A stretch of 64,000 nt of DNA from Carallia brachiata (GCA_021464245.1 JADCRB010000016.1:6379250-6443249), one strand, 5' to 3'; shown: positions 12,476 through 25,876, counted from the stretch's first letter. The notes: a model not told the origin generated them from the sequence alone. Made by a program: numbers and translations.

Positions 12476-15400
12476 CATTCAATTTGCAGACTAATTTTGG
12501 ACTAAGCTTAGTCAGCAAAAGAAGCAATTGGATATTCCAAGTTACGGCACACTGTGAGACAAAAGTAGTTCTTAAGAGCAAACTACAAATCTACAATAGA
12601 CAGGTAGCTAGTAAAACAGTAACTGCTATTATGCCGGCGGGACCTACCAACATTTGTCCAACTTGCTCCTTGGAATGTCGTGGCAAAATCTACAGCCACC
12701 ATTTGCCATTTTTGTGGTCCATTTGTTTATCCTCTCTCTTCAAATTAACAATAAGCTTTAGAGTTTATGTATTGTTTATCCAAACTGAGAGGCTCTGCTT
12801 AATCTTTCCACTATTTGAAGAGGTTGCAGAAGAGAAATATTACATGGACAATGGACACACGGCGGACTTAAATTACACTATGATCCTCATTAATTGAGGA
12901 ATTTTTAATTTTTCAATATATAATTATAATAAATGATAAAGACTTAAAAATATAATTAACGATAATAATAGTATAATGTAAGTTTATATCCACCCAAAGT
13001 AAGTAAAGCTAATCCTGCTCACCCCACCGCCCCATATCCCCATTTGATGCTGTGGATTTCAATTGCTTAATGCAAGAGGTTACTGAGAACGATGATTCCA
13101 GGAAGATTGGTGGCCAGCTCCTAAGCAACCAAATTGATTAAACCATCTTTGTCAATGGCTTATCCATCCTTTTTACATTCTCTGCTCTAAATTGATTCAA
13201 GTGATTAAAAAAGCCCTCCAGCAACCAAGCAAAATTTCTAAGACAACTACCAGTCAAGAGATTAGGACAGAGTGCCGGAGTTTATGATGTTAACTGCCCA
13301 TGCTTTTGTGAGGGGCTGGCCAAGCTTTACGGTGAGCCCAAGCATTATCCAATTTTAAATGTCTGGTCATGGTATTGACTTGATTTTCCTAGTCCTTTTC
13401 TTTTATTTTTTTTTAGTTTACTTCCTGGTCTTTTTCTGCTAAAAAGAATGTGTCCATACATGATGCATATATAAATGGATTATATATGTCATATATATTC
13501 TACTGTTCGCCATATTTACACATATATAATACTTGTATATACTAATATTGTGTGGTATATTAATTTTGCTTTATTTGAATATTTCAGAATCTTCTTTTTT
13601 TTTTTTTTGCTATCTACTTTGTCTAACTGAGTTTTCGCAAAACTTTGACCATGCAAGCGATAATGGAGTCTCGAGACATCCTCCCCTAGAAATCTCAGGA
13701 AAAAAAAAAAAAAAAGAATTCTCCTTCCCCTCGCTAGTGATAAAAAATAAAGGATCATTGCGGCTTATTGGGCAATTCTTTTGTGTCTAAAATATACTGC
13801 GCTGGACCAATTATACAATGTGTTAAGTTGGTTAGTTTTTTTTTTGACCCAAATAATCGTTCCATTGATTACTCGAAATTTCGTACATAAATTTAATATA
13901 AAAGTGTCAGAGAATCCTGCACAAAGCAGGGAGAAACGGCATATAGGAATTGCATGATGAATTGATCGTAACACTACATTGTAATATTTTGACTAAACTA
14001 AATGTACTAGAACATTGGTTGCGATTCACTTATAATTTTATCAACTAGAATTTTGGAATGTGAATTATAACCTCATAAACCAAGCATAGGTGCCTTATGA
14101 TGCGTTGTGTTGTGTCATGCAGCATCATTATAGCGTGAACTTTAAGCTAAAGGTTTTGCTTTCTTGACTTTCATATGTCATTCCCGACTCCACCATCACA
14201 AACATTGGGTTTTGTCATTGTTTCTTGCCAATTAAGCATAGATATATTACTGGCTGGCCGACCCACTTTCTTTTAATGGAAATGATAAACGGAGGCGGGC
14301 GAGCAACAGAGACACATTTTATTTTGAGCATCATAAGTATGTTTTTAAAGAAGTGTAGATTTATAAAAATTGATAATATGTAATATAATTAAAATTGATG
14401 TGCAATAAATTTATTAATAATACGTAAAAAAAGGGGATCTACGTCTCTGTTTGCGTCATCTCCCTTTTAAGTATCGAAGCCCTTCTTTAATTAACTTTGG
14501 TCTTTCCCCCGTATCTGCATTGGAGATTTAAGATAAATATATGTAACATGCATGGAGCCACTAGAGACCAATATTTGCACCATGGAGCCACTAGAACTCG
14601 AAGTTGAAACCTTTTGATCCTCCCCCATTCATAGATTTCGTTTAATATGTCCAAAGCAGCGCAAGCACTACTCTTCCCGCATTCATCTCCAATTGCTACT
14701 ACACATAAGCTATTACAACGGGAATTCTTTTACGGATGCAATCATACGAATGCAATAGATGCTAAATATTTTTATATTATACACAAAGTATTTTATATTA
14801 TATGAATAATATTTTATGCAACATATAATAGATGTATTGTACAATAGCATAAAATTGTACGTAAAGATTTCTTTTTTGTTCGTATAAAAAATTATCAATA
14901 TAAAATAAAATACTTTTTATGTAGTATTAAATTATTTTACGTCAATGAAATTTTACGTTCACGTAGTCCATTTCAGAATATTCATTTTGCGATCAACTTT
15001 CTATGAGTGATTTTTTTATCCATCAAACAATTTTTTTTTTTTTTATTCATTAGAGCGTCAATGCCCTACAAGGAAGACGGAGATGGGTGAGCTAGGAGCA
15101 AAACTCCTAAATTGTCCCTCCACACAAGGCGGCAGAGCATCCCTCTGGATAATTGGTAAAGATAATTCCTTTATATGAATCACCAATCTGGGTTCACCAA
15201 CTAATACAGTTGTGTAGCGTCGTGCAATTAACAAACGTTGACAAAACTTGTACCGATCAAATTCCATCATTCTATTTTAGAATCTTTTGTTCGTTCCTTC
15301 GATTGTGGAATCTTACACTACGTGTACATAGAAGCTAGCCCTTTTTTTGGAGCCTAATGTCATGTGACTCAGCGTGGCAAAGAGAATCAAAGATCTACCT

Positions 15401-16631
15401 AGTTAATTATGAAAAAAATTATGGCAAGAATTCATCCGCTACATTAATTTATGCTTTTTTTTCTATTATTTGAAGTGTTAATTCAGTAATAAGTAAAGAT
15501 ATTTTTACACTAATAACTTGAATTTGAGTTCCTACACTCGCACTTCTCTTTGACATAAACTGGCGATCTTCAAGCGTAAAAAGTGATATACAATATTAGA
15601 TGTACAGTCAATAATTACCGTAATTTCTAATAACATAATCACCCTTGATACCGTTGGTATTGAGTAGTATTCTACCCTTTGAAACATTTAAATAAGATTT
15701 TAATAAATAAAAGTTACTTTAACTTTTATCCGTTGGTTTAATGATTGATATTTATTATAAAATTTTTTTCTTTAAAAGAAAAACTTACTCTTTTCTTTTT
15801 TTTTTTTTTTTAATATTCTTGTTTATTGTTTTTTTTTTGTGATATTGTAATCGGACCCAGCAATTATTATCTCTGACCTAAATTCAATGATTTTAATGCC
15901 AGTCTAGTTCCATATATAGTTCCATGCATTGATAAATTGATATTGATATAACGCTAACGTACGTGCACATACTGGATAGGTCCACATAACGTATACACGT
16001 GTCTCTCACGGGATATTAATTGAAACAAGTATATCTATGTCCAATGAACAATTCAATTAATTAGTTTTTGGTTCCACTTTATTTTTTTTTCCCATTTTTG
16101 TTTTTTCATATGTAAACAAAAAAAAAAAAAAAAACATGTTCAAATACAGACTCCACGGCCAATTTCCACTGCAAGTCATATCATTCGGCAACTTTTATCT
16201 GATTAAAATTCATGGAACGTCATAGTGTTAATATTAAGTATTAACCAATAAATCTTGCTCAAAAAAAATATTAACCAACAAATCAAATAAACACATTCAT
16301 AATTCACATTAAAGAGATGGCTTAGGATGAAATCAATATAACAAAAACTTAAGGAAAATTCCAAAGCTGTCCATTTGATTTTTCATTTATTCTTTTTCTT
16401 TAAGGCAAAAATAAACATTAATTACTTGAAAATATTTAAAAATTGAAAATTGCAATAAATATAACTAAATTACAATGGTACAACATTATTGAAAATCAAT
16501 CATTTTTGTGTAAAACATCACAAGAATATCGGTAGTAATCCTATTTGGTCTGATTGTATATTTGAATTTGTAATCCACAATGAAATCACTTCGGTTTTTC
16601 TACATCACTATCCACAACAAATTATTTTTTA

Positions 16632-16998
16632 GAACTAATATACAAAAACATCCTAAGTTTACGTGTTTTTATAAATTAGTCTGATTTTTAAAAGTAACAA
16701 TTTAAAATTCACATATATATATATATATTTGTAACAAATCAACGCACTGCAATCTTCGTCTAATAAAATGTAACCAACCTACGCCAAGGCCAATGGTACA
16801 TACCTCCTGTCCGTCGCCTTTATCGAAGGCAATCTGCTTTTAGGTCATTAGATTAAATAGATTTCATTGATAAAGACAATAATGTGTTTGATTTGTTACA
16901 AATACAAAATTGTTATTTTTTGACAAATTAAGTTAGATTTGTTAAAAAAAAAAACACCCTAAATTTTAAGCTATTTTTGTATATCAACCCCTTTTAAC
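16632..16998. mobile_element. Second MITE-like inverted-repeat element
   Basis: The left arm begins CTAATATACAAAAACATCCTAA and includes TTGTAACAAATCAACGCA. The reverse complement of the right end gives TTGATATACAAAAATAGC and TTGTAACAAATCAAACACA in the same order and spacing, apart from an (AT)n expansion in the left arm. The arms are ~130 bp. No open frame of interest lies inside. Confidence 0.7.
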
Positions 16999-17300
16999 GA
17001 TTTGATGATTTCTATTTAAATTGGTTTACTTTACTCGAGTTGGTGGTTTTGGGTGATTTGATGAACGCTCTGACCAGAACAAAATGGCGCATTAATGACA
17101 CCTATGGTCGCGTAGAGCTGCACCTACCGAGCTGAGCGGCCCACGTGCAAAGTGCTGAGCCACCCGGCACGCACTGCACCACGGGTCCAGGATCCTGGCG
17201 CAGACTGCGACACTAACGGTAAGAAATATGACCGTTGGAAGTAATCTCATTTAAATATTCAAGAGGCTCCTTTACTTTTGTAAATAAAAGCGATAAGAAA

Positions 17301-17388
17301 GCCCATTATTGCGTTAAACAATAATGATAAACAAACTACATGATGCCCATTATTGCATTAAACAATGATGATAAACAAACTACATGAT
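17301..17388. repeat. Tandem duplication, 44-bp unit, two copies
   Basis: GCCCATTATTGC at 17301 recurs at 17345. Both units run through AACAA(T)GATGATAAAC or AATAATGATAAAC and end CAAACTACATGATG, with two or three differences between copies. Confidence 0.9.
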
Positions 17389-18476
17389 GCCTAAACTTAG
17401 CAGTTCTTCCAGAAGGGTTAACAGACAGGTAAAAAATAACCCAAAATTACAAATGAGCAATTAAATGTTCAATTAATATTAAAATCGTCTTTAAAATTAA
17501 AAATTTAAAGTTCGAATTTTAATTTAAAACAACTAACACAAAATAACCAAAAAAAAACCATCTTATTAACCCAACTTCTTGAATTTTCTGAAATGCTTAA
17601 TTGCTGCTTTGCCCCCACACGAAAGTGGGGATCAATCAACATCATTAAGGATCATTCAAAGCGATTCTATTTCCCTTCTATTTGTTATCAATTCCTTTTC
17701 CCGAATACAAAGTATTTAACATATGCATTGGTTTAACTATAAAGAATGCTTATTAAATTTTCCCTAATAAACATTTTATAAATTTTAAAGTGGATTTTTT
17801 TGCTTTTGACCAAGAGTAGATATATGAGTATACACCATCCATTCAATATCATTGTCTCTAATTTTTTTTGCCTTTGGGTTAGCTAATATAACTTCATTAT
17901 TAATCCACATTTTCACGAGCTATTTAACAGTGCTCCTCCCAATAATTAATTTAGTTCATTATGGTTGCTTTGCTTGTCCACTCATACAGTCATTGAAGTC
18001 AAAATATTTTAATATATATTTTAACGTCCATGTAATGTACATTTGTATCGTGTGGGCCACCACAGAAATAAATTAAACTAGAAAATCATCAATGGAAGCT
18101 AGAACTCGCACACCCCAACTTGACGGGGGTTTTTTTTTTCGTTAATTTTTAGTATTTTAATTAATATTTTAAATAAAATAAAATTGATAATATTTTAAAA
18201 AATAATAATAATATTTATAATAATAAAAATAAAACTTTTAATTTTGCAAAAAATTATTCTATTCAAAAACACCAATTGAGAATGGATGTATTTGGTGGGT
18301 CCAACCTGCACTGCCGACCTCCGCCATCCGCACACACATTTGACAGAAATACATGCACACAAACTCGAAATCTATCACATCACACAACAGTCAACAAATC
18401 TCAAACCATCCAGACCCCTGGCCAAATCCAACGGCTATTATTCCTCCACAAACAGCGTCCCCACAGGCCTTCCTTG

Positions 18477-18484
18477 TATATAAA
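18477..18484 (+). promoter_or_regulatory. Candidate TATA box of the DUF761 gene
   Basis: TATATAAA lies ~130 bp upstream of the ATG at 18615. The expected leader of ~105 nt contains a (CA)n run around 18540-18560 and a T run at about 18588-18602. Spacing is normal for a plant class II promoter; the assignment is by position only. Confidence 0.6.
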
Positions 18485-18614
18485 CGCACCTCCTCCCAAC
18501 GTTTACTCCATATGTGCAGTCCTCGCCTTCCATTAATACACACATACACACACACACACAAAGCACACTCTCAAAGCAAAAGCACAATTTTTTTTTTTTT
18601 TTCAAAGAAAAAAG

Positions 18615-19847
18615 ATGGCATCTTTCTCATTGTCTCTGCAAGTAATATTGGTATCAGCTGGAGTGGTATCCATAGCTTTGCTTTTGAAGGTCTCTGTTCC
18701 ATTTGTGTTGGATTTCTCATCCTCTCAAGCTCCTCTCATTTGGGTCTCTCTCGCTTCCTGGCTTAAACCTCCTTATCTCTATCTCCTCATCAACTGCATC
18801 ATCATCACCATCGCCGCCTCCTCCCGTTTCCACCACCACCACCACCACCATGATGCCCACGATGAGAGTTCCGACCACCACCAGCAACAGCAAGAGCAAA
18901 TGCCACATCCTGCGGTGGAGATCGTCTCGTCGGAGGTGATTCGCCGGCAGCATGATTTTGTTATCCGCCGGAAGATGAGGATGTGGTTTATAAGCAGGTG
19001 GTAGAGGAGAAAGGTGAGGTCTTTGTGGACAAAATGGTGGCGGAGGAAGTGGAAGTGAGTGGCGGCAGCTCTGTTGTGGAGGCTGATGAGTTCGTTATTG
19101 CTAGATCCTCGTGGGTTCCGCCGAAGAGGATGGACTCGTCGGAGATTTCGCCGGAGATTCTCTCTCCGGCTGAGAAACCTCTGGTTTCTTCTCGTTTCGG
19201 TCACCGGAAAACGCTTAAAGCCAGCCCCGAAGGTATCTTCTGTTAAAACGTTGTCGTTTTTTCGCCGTCTTTACAAAATAGCTTTCAAATTTGCCGTCCA
19301 TTTCATTTGACGTAAAAGTCCAAAAAAACCGACTCTTGTATTCAAATTTCCGATGGTTAAAGACACGTAATTTATGGTCGGCGAGGAGGACAAAATGGTC
19401 ATTTGATAATTTATGTTTTTTTCAAATTTCTTAGGTGGCAGAGCGCTTCGGGTCGCGAGATCGAAACGGAACGAGACGTTGGAGAACACGTGGAAGATGA
19501 TAACGGAAGGCCGGCCGATGCCGTTAACGAGGCACTTAAAGAAATCGGACACGTGGGAGAATCACGGCCGTCAGATCCACGTGGCCGAGCCGATGGACCC
19601 ATCTTTGGTGAAGAAATCAGAGACGTTCAAGGACAGGACCAACTATCAACTGTCGCCAGCAGAGTCGCCGGCGAGCGCGTCTCCGTCTCCGTCTTCCGGG
19701 AAGCTGAGGAAAGAGCCGTCGCTGAGTCAGGACGAGCTGAACCGGCGAGTGGAAGCATTTATAAAGAAGTTCAACGAGGAGATGAGGTTGCAGAGGCAAG
19801 AGTCGCTGAACCAATACAAGGAAATGGTTGGCCGTGGAATCCATTAA
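18615..19847 (+). CDS. DUF4408/DUF761 family protein, two exons, apparent 1-bp frameshift in exon 1
   Basis: Exons 18615-19232 and 19435-19847 (GT-AG, phase 1). The N-terminus has two hydrophobic segments (about residues 5-30 and 45-68), the DUF4408 pattern, followed by a histidine run encoded by a CAC repeat. The C-terminus ends with the DUF761 block, LSQDELNRRVEAFIKKFNEE, then a basic tail closing with KEMVGRGIH. The function of this plant family is poorly defined. The first frame runs from the ATG to a stop at 19002-19004. The conserved continuation (VVYKQVVEEKGEVFVDK) is in another frame, open from 18956. One base missing between 18956 and 19004 restores the whole frame and also makes exon 1 end in the phase that exon 2 needs. 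It may be a real loss-of-function allele or a sequencing error. Confidence 0.85.
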
Positions 19848-21400
19848 TTTTTAAGTTCATATTTTGATTAGGATTTAATTTAATTAGTTTGTTATTTTAA
19901 GAGAATTTTATTTTTGCTGGCTGGTTTTTTTTTTTTTTTTGGCATACGTAGGAATTGGAAAGAAGAAGAAAAAACTTTAAGTTAGAAAAATTACTTTTTG
20001 GCGGTCAAGATATTTGTTTTTCTTTATTGTAGAAATTGTATGTAATTGTAAATTAATGAATGAGTAGTAATTATTAATTAAGTAATTAGTATTTATTGCT
20101 TCCAATTAACAAGGTTTGAGATAATTGGGTTCCCCCAGGTGGTAAAGATTACACTAATTAAATATAATTAATTAGGTTGAGATTATGGGGTAATTGAATA
20201 ATGATTTGAAACGTGTTTCATTTAATTGATAAAATACTAACGATTTAAAAGTTTAGTCTAAATACGGTGTCTAATTTTAAATTTAATAATCACTGTATAA
20301 ATTATGTGGAGTTGTATATGTGGAGTTGTACTGAGGTTTGTCATTATTAAGATAAATAGATTTTGTCTCTATGAGTAATTAAATGGGATGTTCAAACGAA
20401 AGATTATTCTGATTTTAATTTATATGTGTGATAATTGATATACTTATTATATATTTTTTATTCGATTAAAAAAAAAAAAAGAGATCATTGGGTTGCCAAA
20501 GATTATCTGAACTCAATACTTCAACTTAACTCGATTATCATCAAATAAACAAGTTAATGGCGTTGAAAACCTAAAGGACCTTAAATTGAAAATAACCAGA
20601 ATTTAAAATTATCGAAAACTTCGTTAACTTGAAATCTAAATTCTAATTGAAAGCAGAACTTGAAATCATCCAGAACTTTAAATCATTGGACTAATACTTG
20701 GTGGTTTGGGCAGCATTTGTCTTCCTTCATGTTTTCAAATACTTAAAAATTTTCGGACACCACGGAAAATTTGAAGAAGAGAATGATGTAAATTGATTTT
20801 TTTACTGTAGACCCCGCTTCCACCGAGCAGCATTATCCACTGACGTGGGTCAATTATTTTAGGTTCTTTTTTTATAAGATTAAAATTTAGTTTTAAATGA
20901 GTTTTATTCTTTCATATAAAATATTGATTCAAATAATATGTAATAAACCAAAAAATATATATCTTCAATTTTTTTGAAAAATTAAAACAAAATATTAAAA
21001 TATACTCGGTTCCAAGACTTCAGAGTGCAAACTTTGGGTCCAAATTTTACCAAAATTGATTTTAGAATAATTAGATAGATTTTTCTTTTTGGGTATCAGG
21101 AGGTAAAAATAAAGGAAAAAACCAGTACAGCAAATCTACACAGAAGTCCCTTCACATAATATATGCTTCAAATGACATTTCCAATCTCGTTTCATGGATT
21201 CTAAACGTTCAACAATAATGAAACGATAGAAATCTTGCTCCATCTAAGTAATAGCTAACCATGCATCCTGCATATTTCAGTTACATTTAAATTTCAAACA
21301 CAACCAATTCTATCCTTCTATTCTGTTATGGTTTCAAATTTAGAATACTTACGGTACTCTTATCCATCTGTACAATATATATTCAGTCTCAATGAATAAG
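19848..21400. other. Intergenic, 3' flank of the DUF761 gene
   Basis: AT-rich sequence with no gene signature. The final few hundred bases before 21430 probably include part of the 5' LTR of the adjacent copia element, but I could not set its outer end because no matching second LTR is present in the window. Confidence 0.5.
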
Positions 21401-21435
21401 AAAAGTAAGGGAAAATTTTACCCAAAAATTCTTTA

Positions 21436-21450
21436 TGGTATCAGAGCCAT
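21436..21450 (+). other. Primer-binding site of the copia element (initiator tRNA-Met type)
   Basis: TGGTATCAGAGCCAT matches the standard plant Ty1/copia primer-binding site complementary to the 3' end of initiator tRNA-Met. It marks the end of a 5' LTR just upstream and the start of the gag leader. Confidence 0.9.
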
Positions 21451-21469
21451 TCGCTTCACAGCTTCTTCA

Positions 21470-24004
21470 AATGGCCAATGAAACAAGCAACTCGTCTTCC
21501 ACTTCAGAATCCCACAGGCCCAATTGCTATCAACACCGCTGCTCAACTCCCACTTAAATTGACCACTTCAAACTATACCTCATGGAGGGCTCAATTCTTC
21601 TCCCTTTTACTTGGCTATAATCTAGTTGGCTATATTGATGGAACTCTTCCATGTCCAACTAAATCAATTACTCAAGGCACTACAACTCTTCCAAATCCAG
21701 ATTATGAAAATTGGTTTCGGCAAGATCAACTACTCCTACATGCCATCATTGCCTCTGTCTCTGAAACATTGGTCTCATTAATTGCTGCTGCCTCAACGTC
21801 CAAAGAGGCTTGGGAGAAGCTATCAAAAATTTTTGCTAATCGTTCACGATCCCGAGTTATGTCTTTGAAAGAGAAATTGTTTGAGCCTCGTGGAAGCAAA
21901 CCAGTCGCTTCCTATCTTCAGAACGTTAAAGCTATTGCTGATGAACTGGCGATTATCAATTCTCCTCTTCTGAAGAGGATCTTGTTGTCCATATTCTCAA
22001 TGGAGTCGGTCCACAATTCAAAGAACTTACAGTTGCTCTCCGAGCCAGGGAAACACCAATTTCCTTTGAAGAACTACATGATAAATTAATTGATTTTGAA
22101 TCACTTCTCAAAAAGGAAGATAGTTCTTGTGATTTTCCAGCTACAGCTCACTATACTAGGCGAACCACTCCTCCATCTAATGGCTCCCGTTCAAGCCAAA
22201 AAGTTGGCAACTCTAGTTTTTCGCCTCATCCCAGATCATCGTTTGGTCCAAAAAGGCCTTCATTTCAGCAGGGACAGCAACGTATTGTTTGCCAGATATG
22301 TGAACGCCCTGGTTACTCTGCTAGGCGCTGTTACCGTGGCAAACAATTCTTTCAGGATTTTCCTCCAACCTCCACCCCAACTGCAAATGCAGCTCATGTC
22401 CCTTCCACACGCAACACCCCTTGGATTGTTGATAGTGGTGCCACGCACCATGTAACATCCAACTTAAATAATCTTTCCAACTTTGTGGATTATGATGGCA
22501 CTGATGAACTTGTGGTTGGAGATGGTTCAGGTTTGCGCATTACTCACAGTGGTTTAGCTTCCCTTCCTTCTTCTTCTCGACGCCTTTTACTCACTGACAC
22601 TTTATGTGTTCCTGCCATTCAAATAATTTGCTTTCTGTCTCTCAGTTATGCCAGTCTAATAACGTTTCTGTTGAATTTTTTCCATCTCATTTTTTGGTGA
22701 AGGATTTAAATACGGGGGCAACTCTGCTTCGGGGACCACTTAAAGATCAAATTTATCACTGGCCTTCTGGAACTGTGCTGACTACTACACCACCGAAAAC
22801 ACTGATGACCACTTTAGACTCCAACACCATTTGGCACCGCCGACTAGGACATCCGTCGCTTTCTGTTTTACATCATGTTCTTCATCAATTTCATTTATCT
22901 AGCTCGTCCTCTGTAAAGGACCATTCTCCATGTAATTCCTGTCATTGCAATAAGAGTCATCGTTTACCATTTTCTAAATCTACCTTGTCTACAATGCGTC
23001 CGTTAGAATTGATCTATAGCGATGTTTGGGGACCCTCACCAGTTCAGTCTCTTGATGGTTACAAATACTACGTTATTTTTGTTGATCACTTCACTCAATT
23101 TGTCTGGTTTATCCTCTTCTTCGTAAATCAGATGTCAGTTCTATTTTCAAAAATTCAAAATATTAGTCGAAAAACAATTTAATCTTCCGATATTATCCTT
23201 GTACACAGATGGGGGTGGGAATATCAAGCTTTAAAGGACTTTTTAGTTTCCCAAGGCATTACCCATCTGCTTACTCCCCCACACACCCCTCAGCACAATG
23301 GTCTTTCTGAACGTAAGCATCGTCATCTTGTCGAAACAGGCCTTACTTTATTACATCAAGCTTCCCTTCCATTAAATTTTGGTCTTATGCATTTAAAACA
23401 CAGTGTACCTTATTAATCGTCTCCCTACGCCCACCCTTCAAATGCATTCCCCGTATTTTAAATTATTTCAATCTCAACCAAATTATTCTAAATTTAGAGT
23501 CTTTGGGTGCCTGTGTTATCCATGGCTTCGTCCCTATGCCACTAATAAATTAGGACAGAAGTCCACACCATGTGTCTTTTTAGGTTACTCTCCTACTCAG
23601 AGTGCTTTCCTTTGCTTTGATCCACTAACTAATAAAATTCATGTGTCTCGCCACGTCATTTTCTCCGAACTATCTTTCCTTTTAGCAATGTCCCACAAAC
23701 GACAAACTCTTCCACTCCACCACCGACTCTAACGTGGCCTCCTTTGCCTCCTAATTCCAATATTTTTGATTTATCTCTTCATGCAGGTTCCCAGTTGGCA
23801 CCTTCCGGAAGTCCAGATCAGCCCGCAATTGGTTCCTCGCAGTCGCCCTTGCATTTAAATTCTGCTCCAACCAATATCTCCTCAATTCCACTACCTCAAC
23901 CTCCTATCCTCACTCAACCACAATCCTTATCCGACCAAACTACCCAATTTCAATCCTCCTATTTATCCGCGCCCCTAATCTCTTCAGCCCCATCCTTACC
24001 CTAA
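21470..24004 (+). mobile_element. Truncated Ty1/copia retrotransposon (gag, protease, integrase; no RT)
   Basis: The Gag region (21478-21980) has the copia core LKLTTSNYTSWRAQFFSLL and EAWEKLSKIFANRSRSRVM. The protease shows WIVDSGATHHV near 22420. Next come the GAG-pre-integrase (WHRRLGHPS near 22832), the integrase core (LIYSDVWGPSPVQS; PHTPQHNGLSERKHR near 23290) and its C-terminal block (RVFGCLCYPWLRPY; LGYSPTQSAFLCFDP). The frame breaks repeatedly: after ~21970, near 22450-22620, and around 23150-23400. The match ends in the Ser/Pro-rich linker after integrase at ~24004. No reverse transcriptase, RNase H or 3' LTR follows. This is a dead fragment. Confidence 0.93.
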
Positions 24005-24120
24005 TTTTCTGTGTAGCTAATTGAGAATCTGTTTAGGTAATAACTTTTCGGAACTCCCTCTGCCATGCAGTTTTAAGAGTGGTGCGTGCAATCAACATTG
24101 ACAACCATAGCAAAACCACC

Positions 24121-24700
24121 ATGCCCTGTAAACACAAAAGATCCATCTTCCACATATATCCCTTACTAACCCACTATATCCAACTAATCTCGGAGCTCCT
24201 TTGGGACCACCATCCACATTATTAGTATTGAGCCCGTCATATTTTCGGAAGAAATATTGCTTGAAAAATTATTCGAATGTAATTGATTAGATTTTAAGTG
24301 CGTGCAACTAATAAGAAGAAAAAAAAGTGTTATTATTTCTTTACATATTGAATTCAGTTGGTTGCACATTAAATTTAATCAGTTACATTCAAATGCTTTT
24401 ATCCTGTAAACACAAAGATCCATCTTCCACATATATCCCTTACTAATCCACTATATCCAACTAATCTCGGAGTTCCTTTGGGACAACCATCCACATTATT
24501 AGTATTGAGCCCCATTACATTTCTGGAAAAAATTATGTTCAAAAAAGTGTCCAAATGCAACTGATTGGATTTTATGTGTGTGCGACTAAAAAAAAAAAAA
24601 ATTACTATTATTTCTTTACATATTGAATTCAGTTGGTTACATATTGAATCTAATTAGTTGTATTCAGACGTTTTTTTGAGCTTATTTTTATTTGGAAATA
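24121..24700. repeat. Tandem duplication, ~278-bp unit
   Basis: CCTGTAAACACAAA(A)GATCC occurs at ~24125 and ~24403. Shared downstream blocks include CACATATATCCCTTACTAA, CCACTATATCCAACTAATCT, CCACATTATTAGTATTGAGC and TTGAATTCAGTTGGTT. The two copies differ at several positions and by small indels. It may be the 3' flank of the truncated copia element duplicated in place; no gene is seen. Confidence 0.9.
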
Positions 24701-25244
24701 TATCTTTTTCCATTTTAATATAAGGATCTTCCGCATAGGTCTCCAAGAGATCGAGCGATATGATGAAGCTGAAAATATTGTCCTGGAATGCCGTGTGGCC
24801 AAGATTTAAAAATTCAACAGCCCTTGAAATCGCAGCATGAGTAAAGTTTTTGCTATTATTGTTGTGATAGGCGAAATTTGCCGATATACAAGGCTTAGTC
24901 TAATTTTTTCAAGGAAAAAAACAACAAAAAAAAGGGAAACGAAACAAAAGAAACGCCCTGTCAAGGCAGAAGCTGCTGATTCGAGCACCGTAATATAACT
25001 TTTTGGTCCCCATTTATTTATTTTTGGCCCAAATTTATTTTTAAGCCGATTTGAACAAGAGATTTACTTGAAAGTAGCAAGTAGCCTGTTGGAATGGCAA
25101 GGAAGTTGTCCGTCAATGGAGTAAAGATTACTGAAGTTGTCCCTCAGTTCACGTCAACCGTTTTGTTGCCATCAGAGTTTTGGATTCTTCATACAGGCCC
25201 ACGTTGACACTTGAAAGCAACGATTAACAATCGAAGTTTGACCT
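24701..25244. other. Intergenic gap, nothing recognised
   Basis: No exon, repeat pair or motif was found between the 278-bp duplication and the LTR element. Weak open frames here are A-run driven. Confidence 0.5.
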
Positions 25245-25249
25245 TAAAC

Positions 25250-25876
25250 TGTTGGAAAATTATCAATAAAAATAGATATAAAATTTAGATAAATAAATTA
25301 AGAACAAAGTTTACGATGTTGAATAATCAATGAAATATATAATTACATATTACTAAATAAATTAATAAAATTAAAGAAGAAAAGGATATCATGTCTGAAG
25401 CGTGCATATGCACTGCCCTTAAGGATAGTTTCCGCTCCCGTAGACAAGTAGTCCCAGTGCAGTAGGTTGCAGCGGTTATCCTCCCAGGATATGACAGACC
25501 TTCCCACTAATGTGCACTTCAAATAATGAGGTGACAAAAACAGTTTCATCTCTAAACTAAACCAACAACATAAACCTCTCATGTATAGATAAAAGAGAAA
25601 ATATTCTCATACTTCTCATTGTCACTTGAAAGATGAGGGATTATCTTTTTATAATAGGTATAATTTTATGTCTCATAAGTAAGAATAAAGTTTTCAATAA
25701 ATTACAACGGCTAGTAACAGTTAAATATATAATGAAAAGTAACGGCTAAATAACGGTCAAATAACGGCTAGTTCAACGGCCATAAAACGGTTAGTCCAAC
25801 GGTCATATAACGACTAGTTTGACCAAGTCATATACGTGATAATTAGCCTTTTAAAATATAATAATAATTTACAACA
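25250..25876 (-). repeat. LTR (3' LTR in element orientation)
   Basis: 627 bp, nearly identical in layout to 30771-31398. Shared landmarks include CATGTCTGAAGCGTGCATAT, GTAGTCCCAGTGCAGTAGG and a cluster of AACGG motifs near the right end. It contains CTTAAGGATAGTTTC at 25418-25432, the 15-mer whose reverse complement lies just inside the other LTR. Confidence 0.95.

Larger units (their letters stand above)
10891..18270. other. Gene-poor intergenic region with repeats
   Basis: Apart from the repeats listed separately (76-bp duplication, two inverted-repeat elements, 44-bp duplication), no supported gene was found. Open frames at 12484-12897 and 13516-13974 show no family motif, no splice framing and no codon pattern that would support them. 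Confidence 0.5.

Noticed and set aside
13020..13420. Slightly GC-richer stretch resembling exonic sequence
   Set aside because: No open frame with splice sites and no family motif on either strand; left as intergenic.
18276..18766. Several open frames just upstream of and overlapping the DUF761 start
   Set aside because: They cover the promoter, CA-repeat leader and out-of-frame exon 1; the DUF4408 membrane segments define the true frame.
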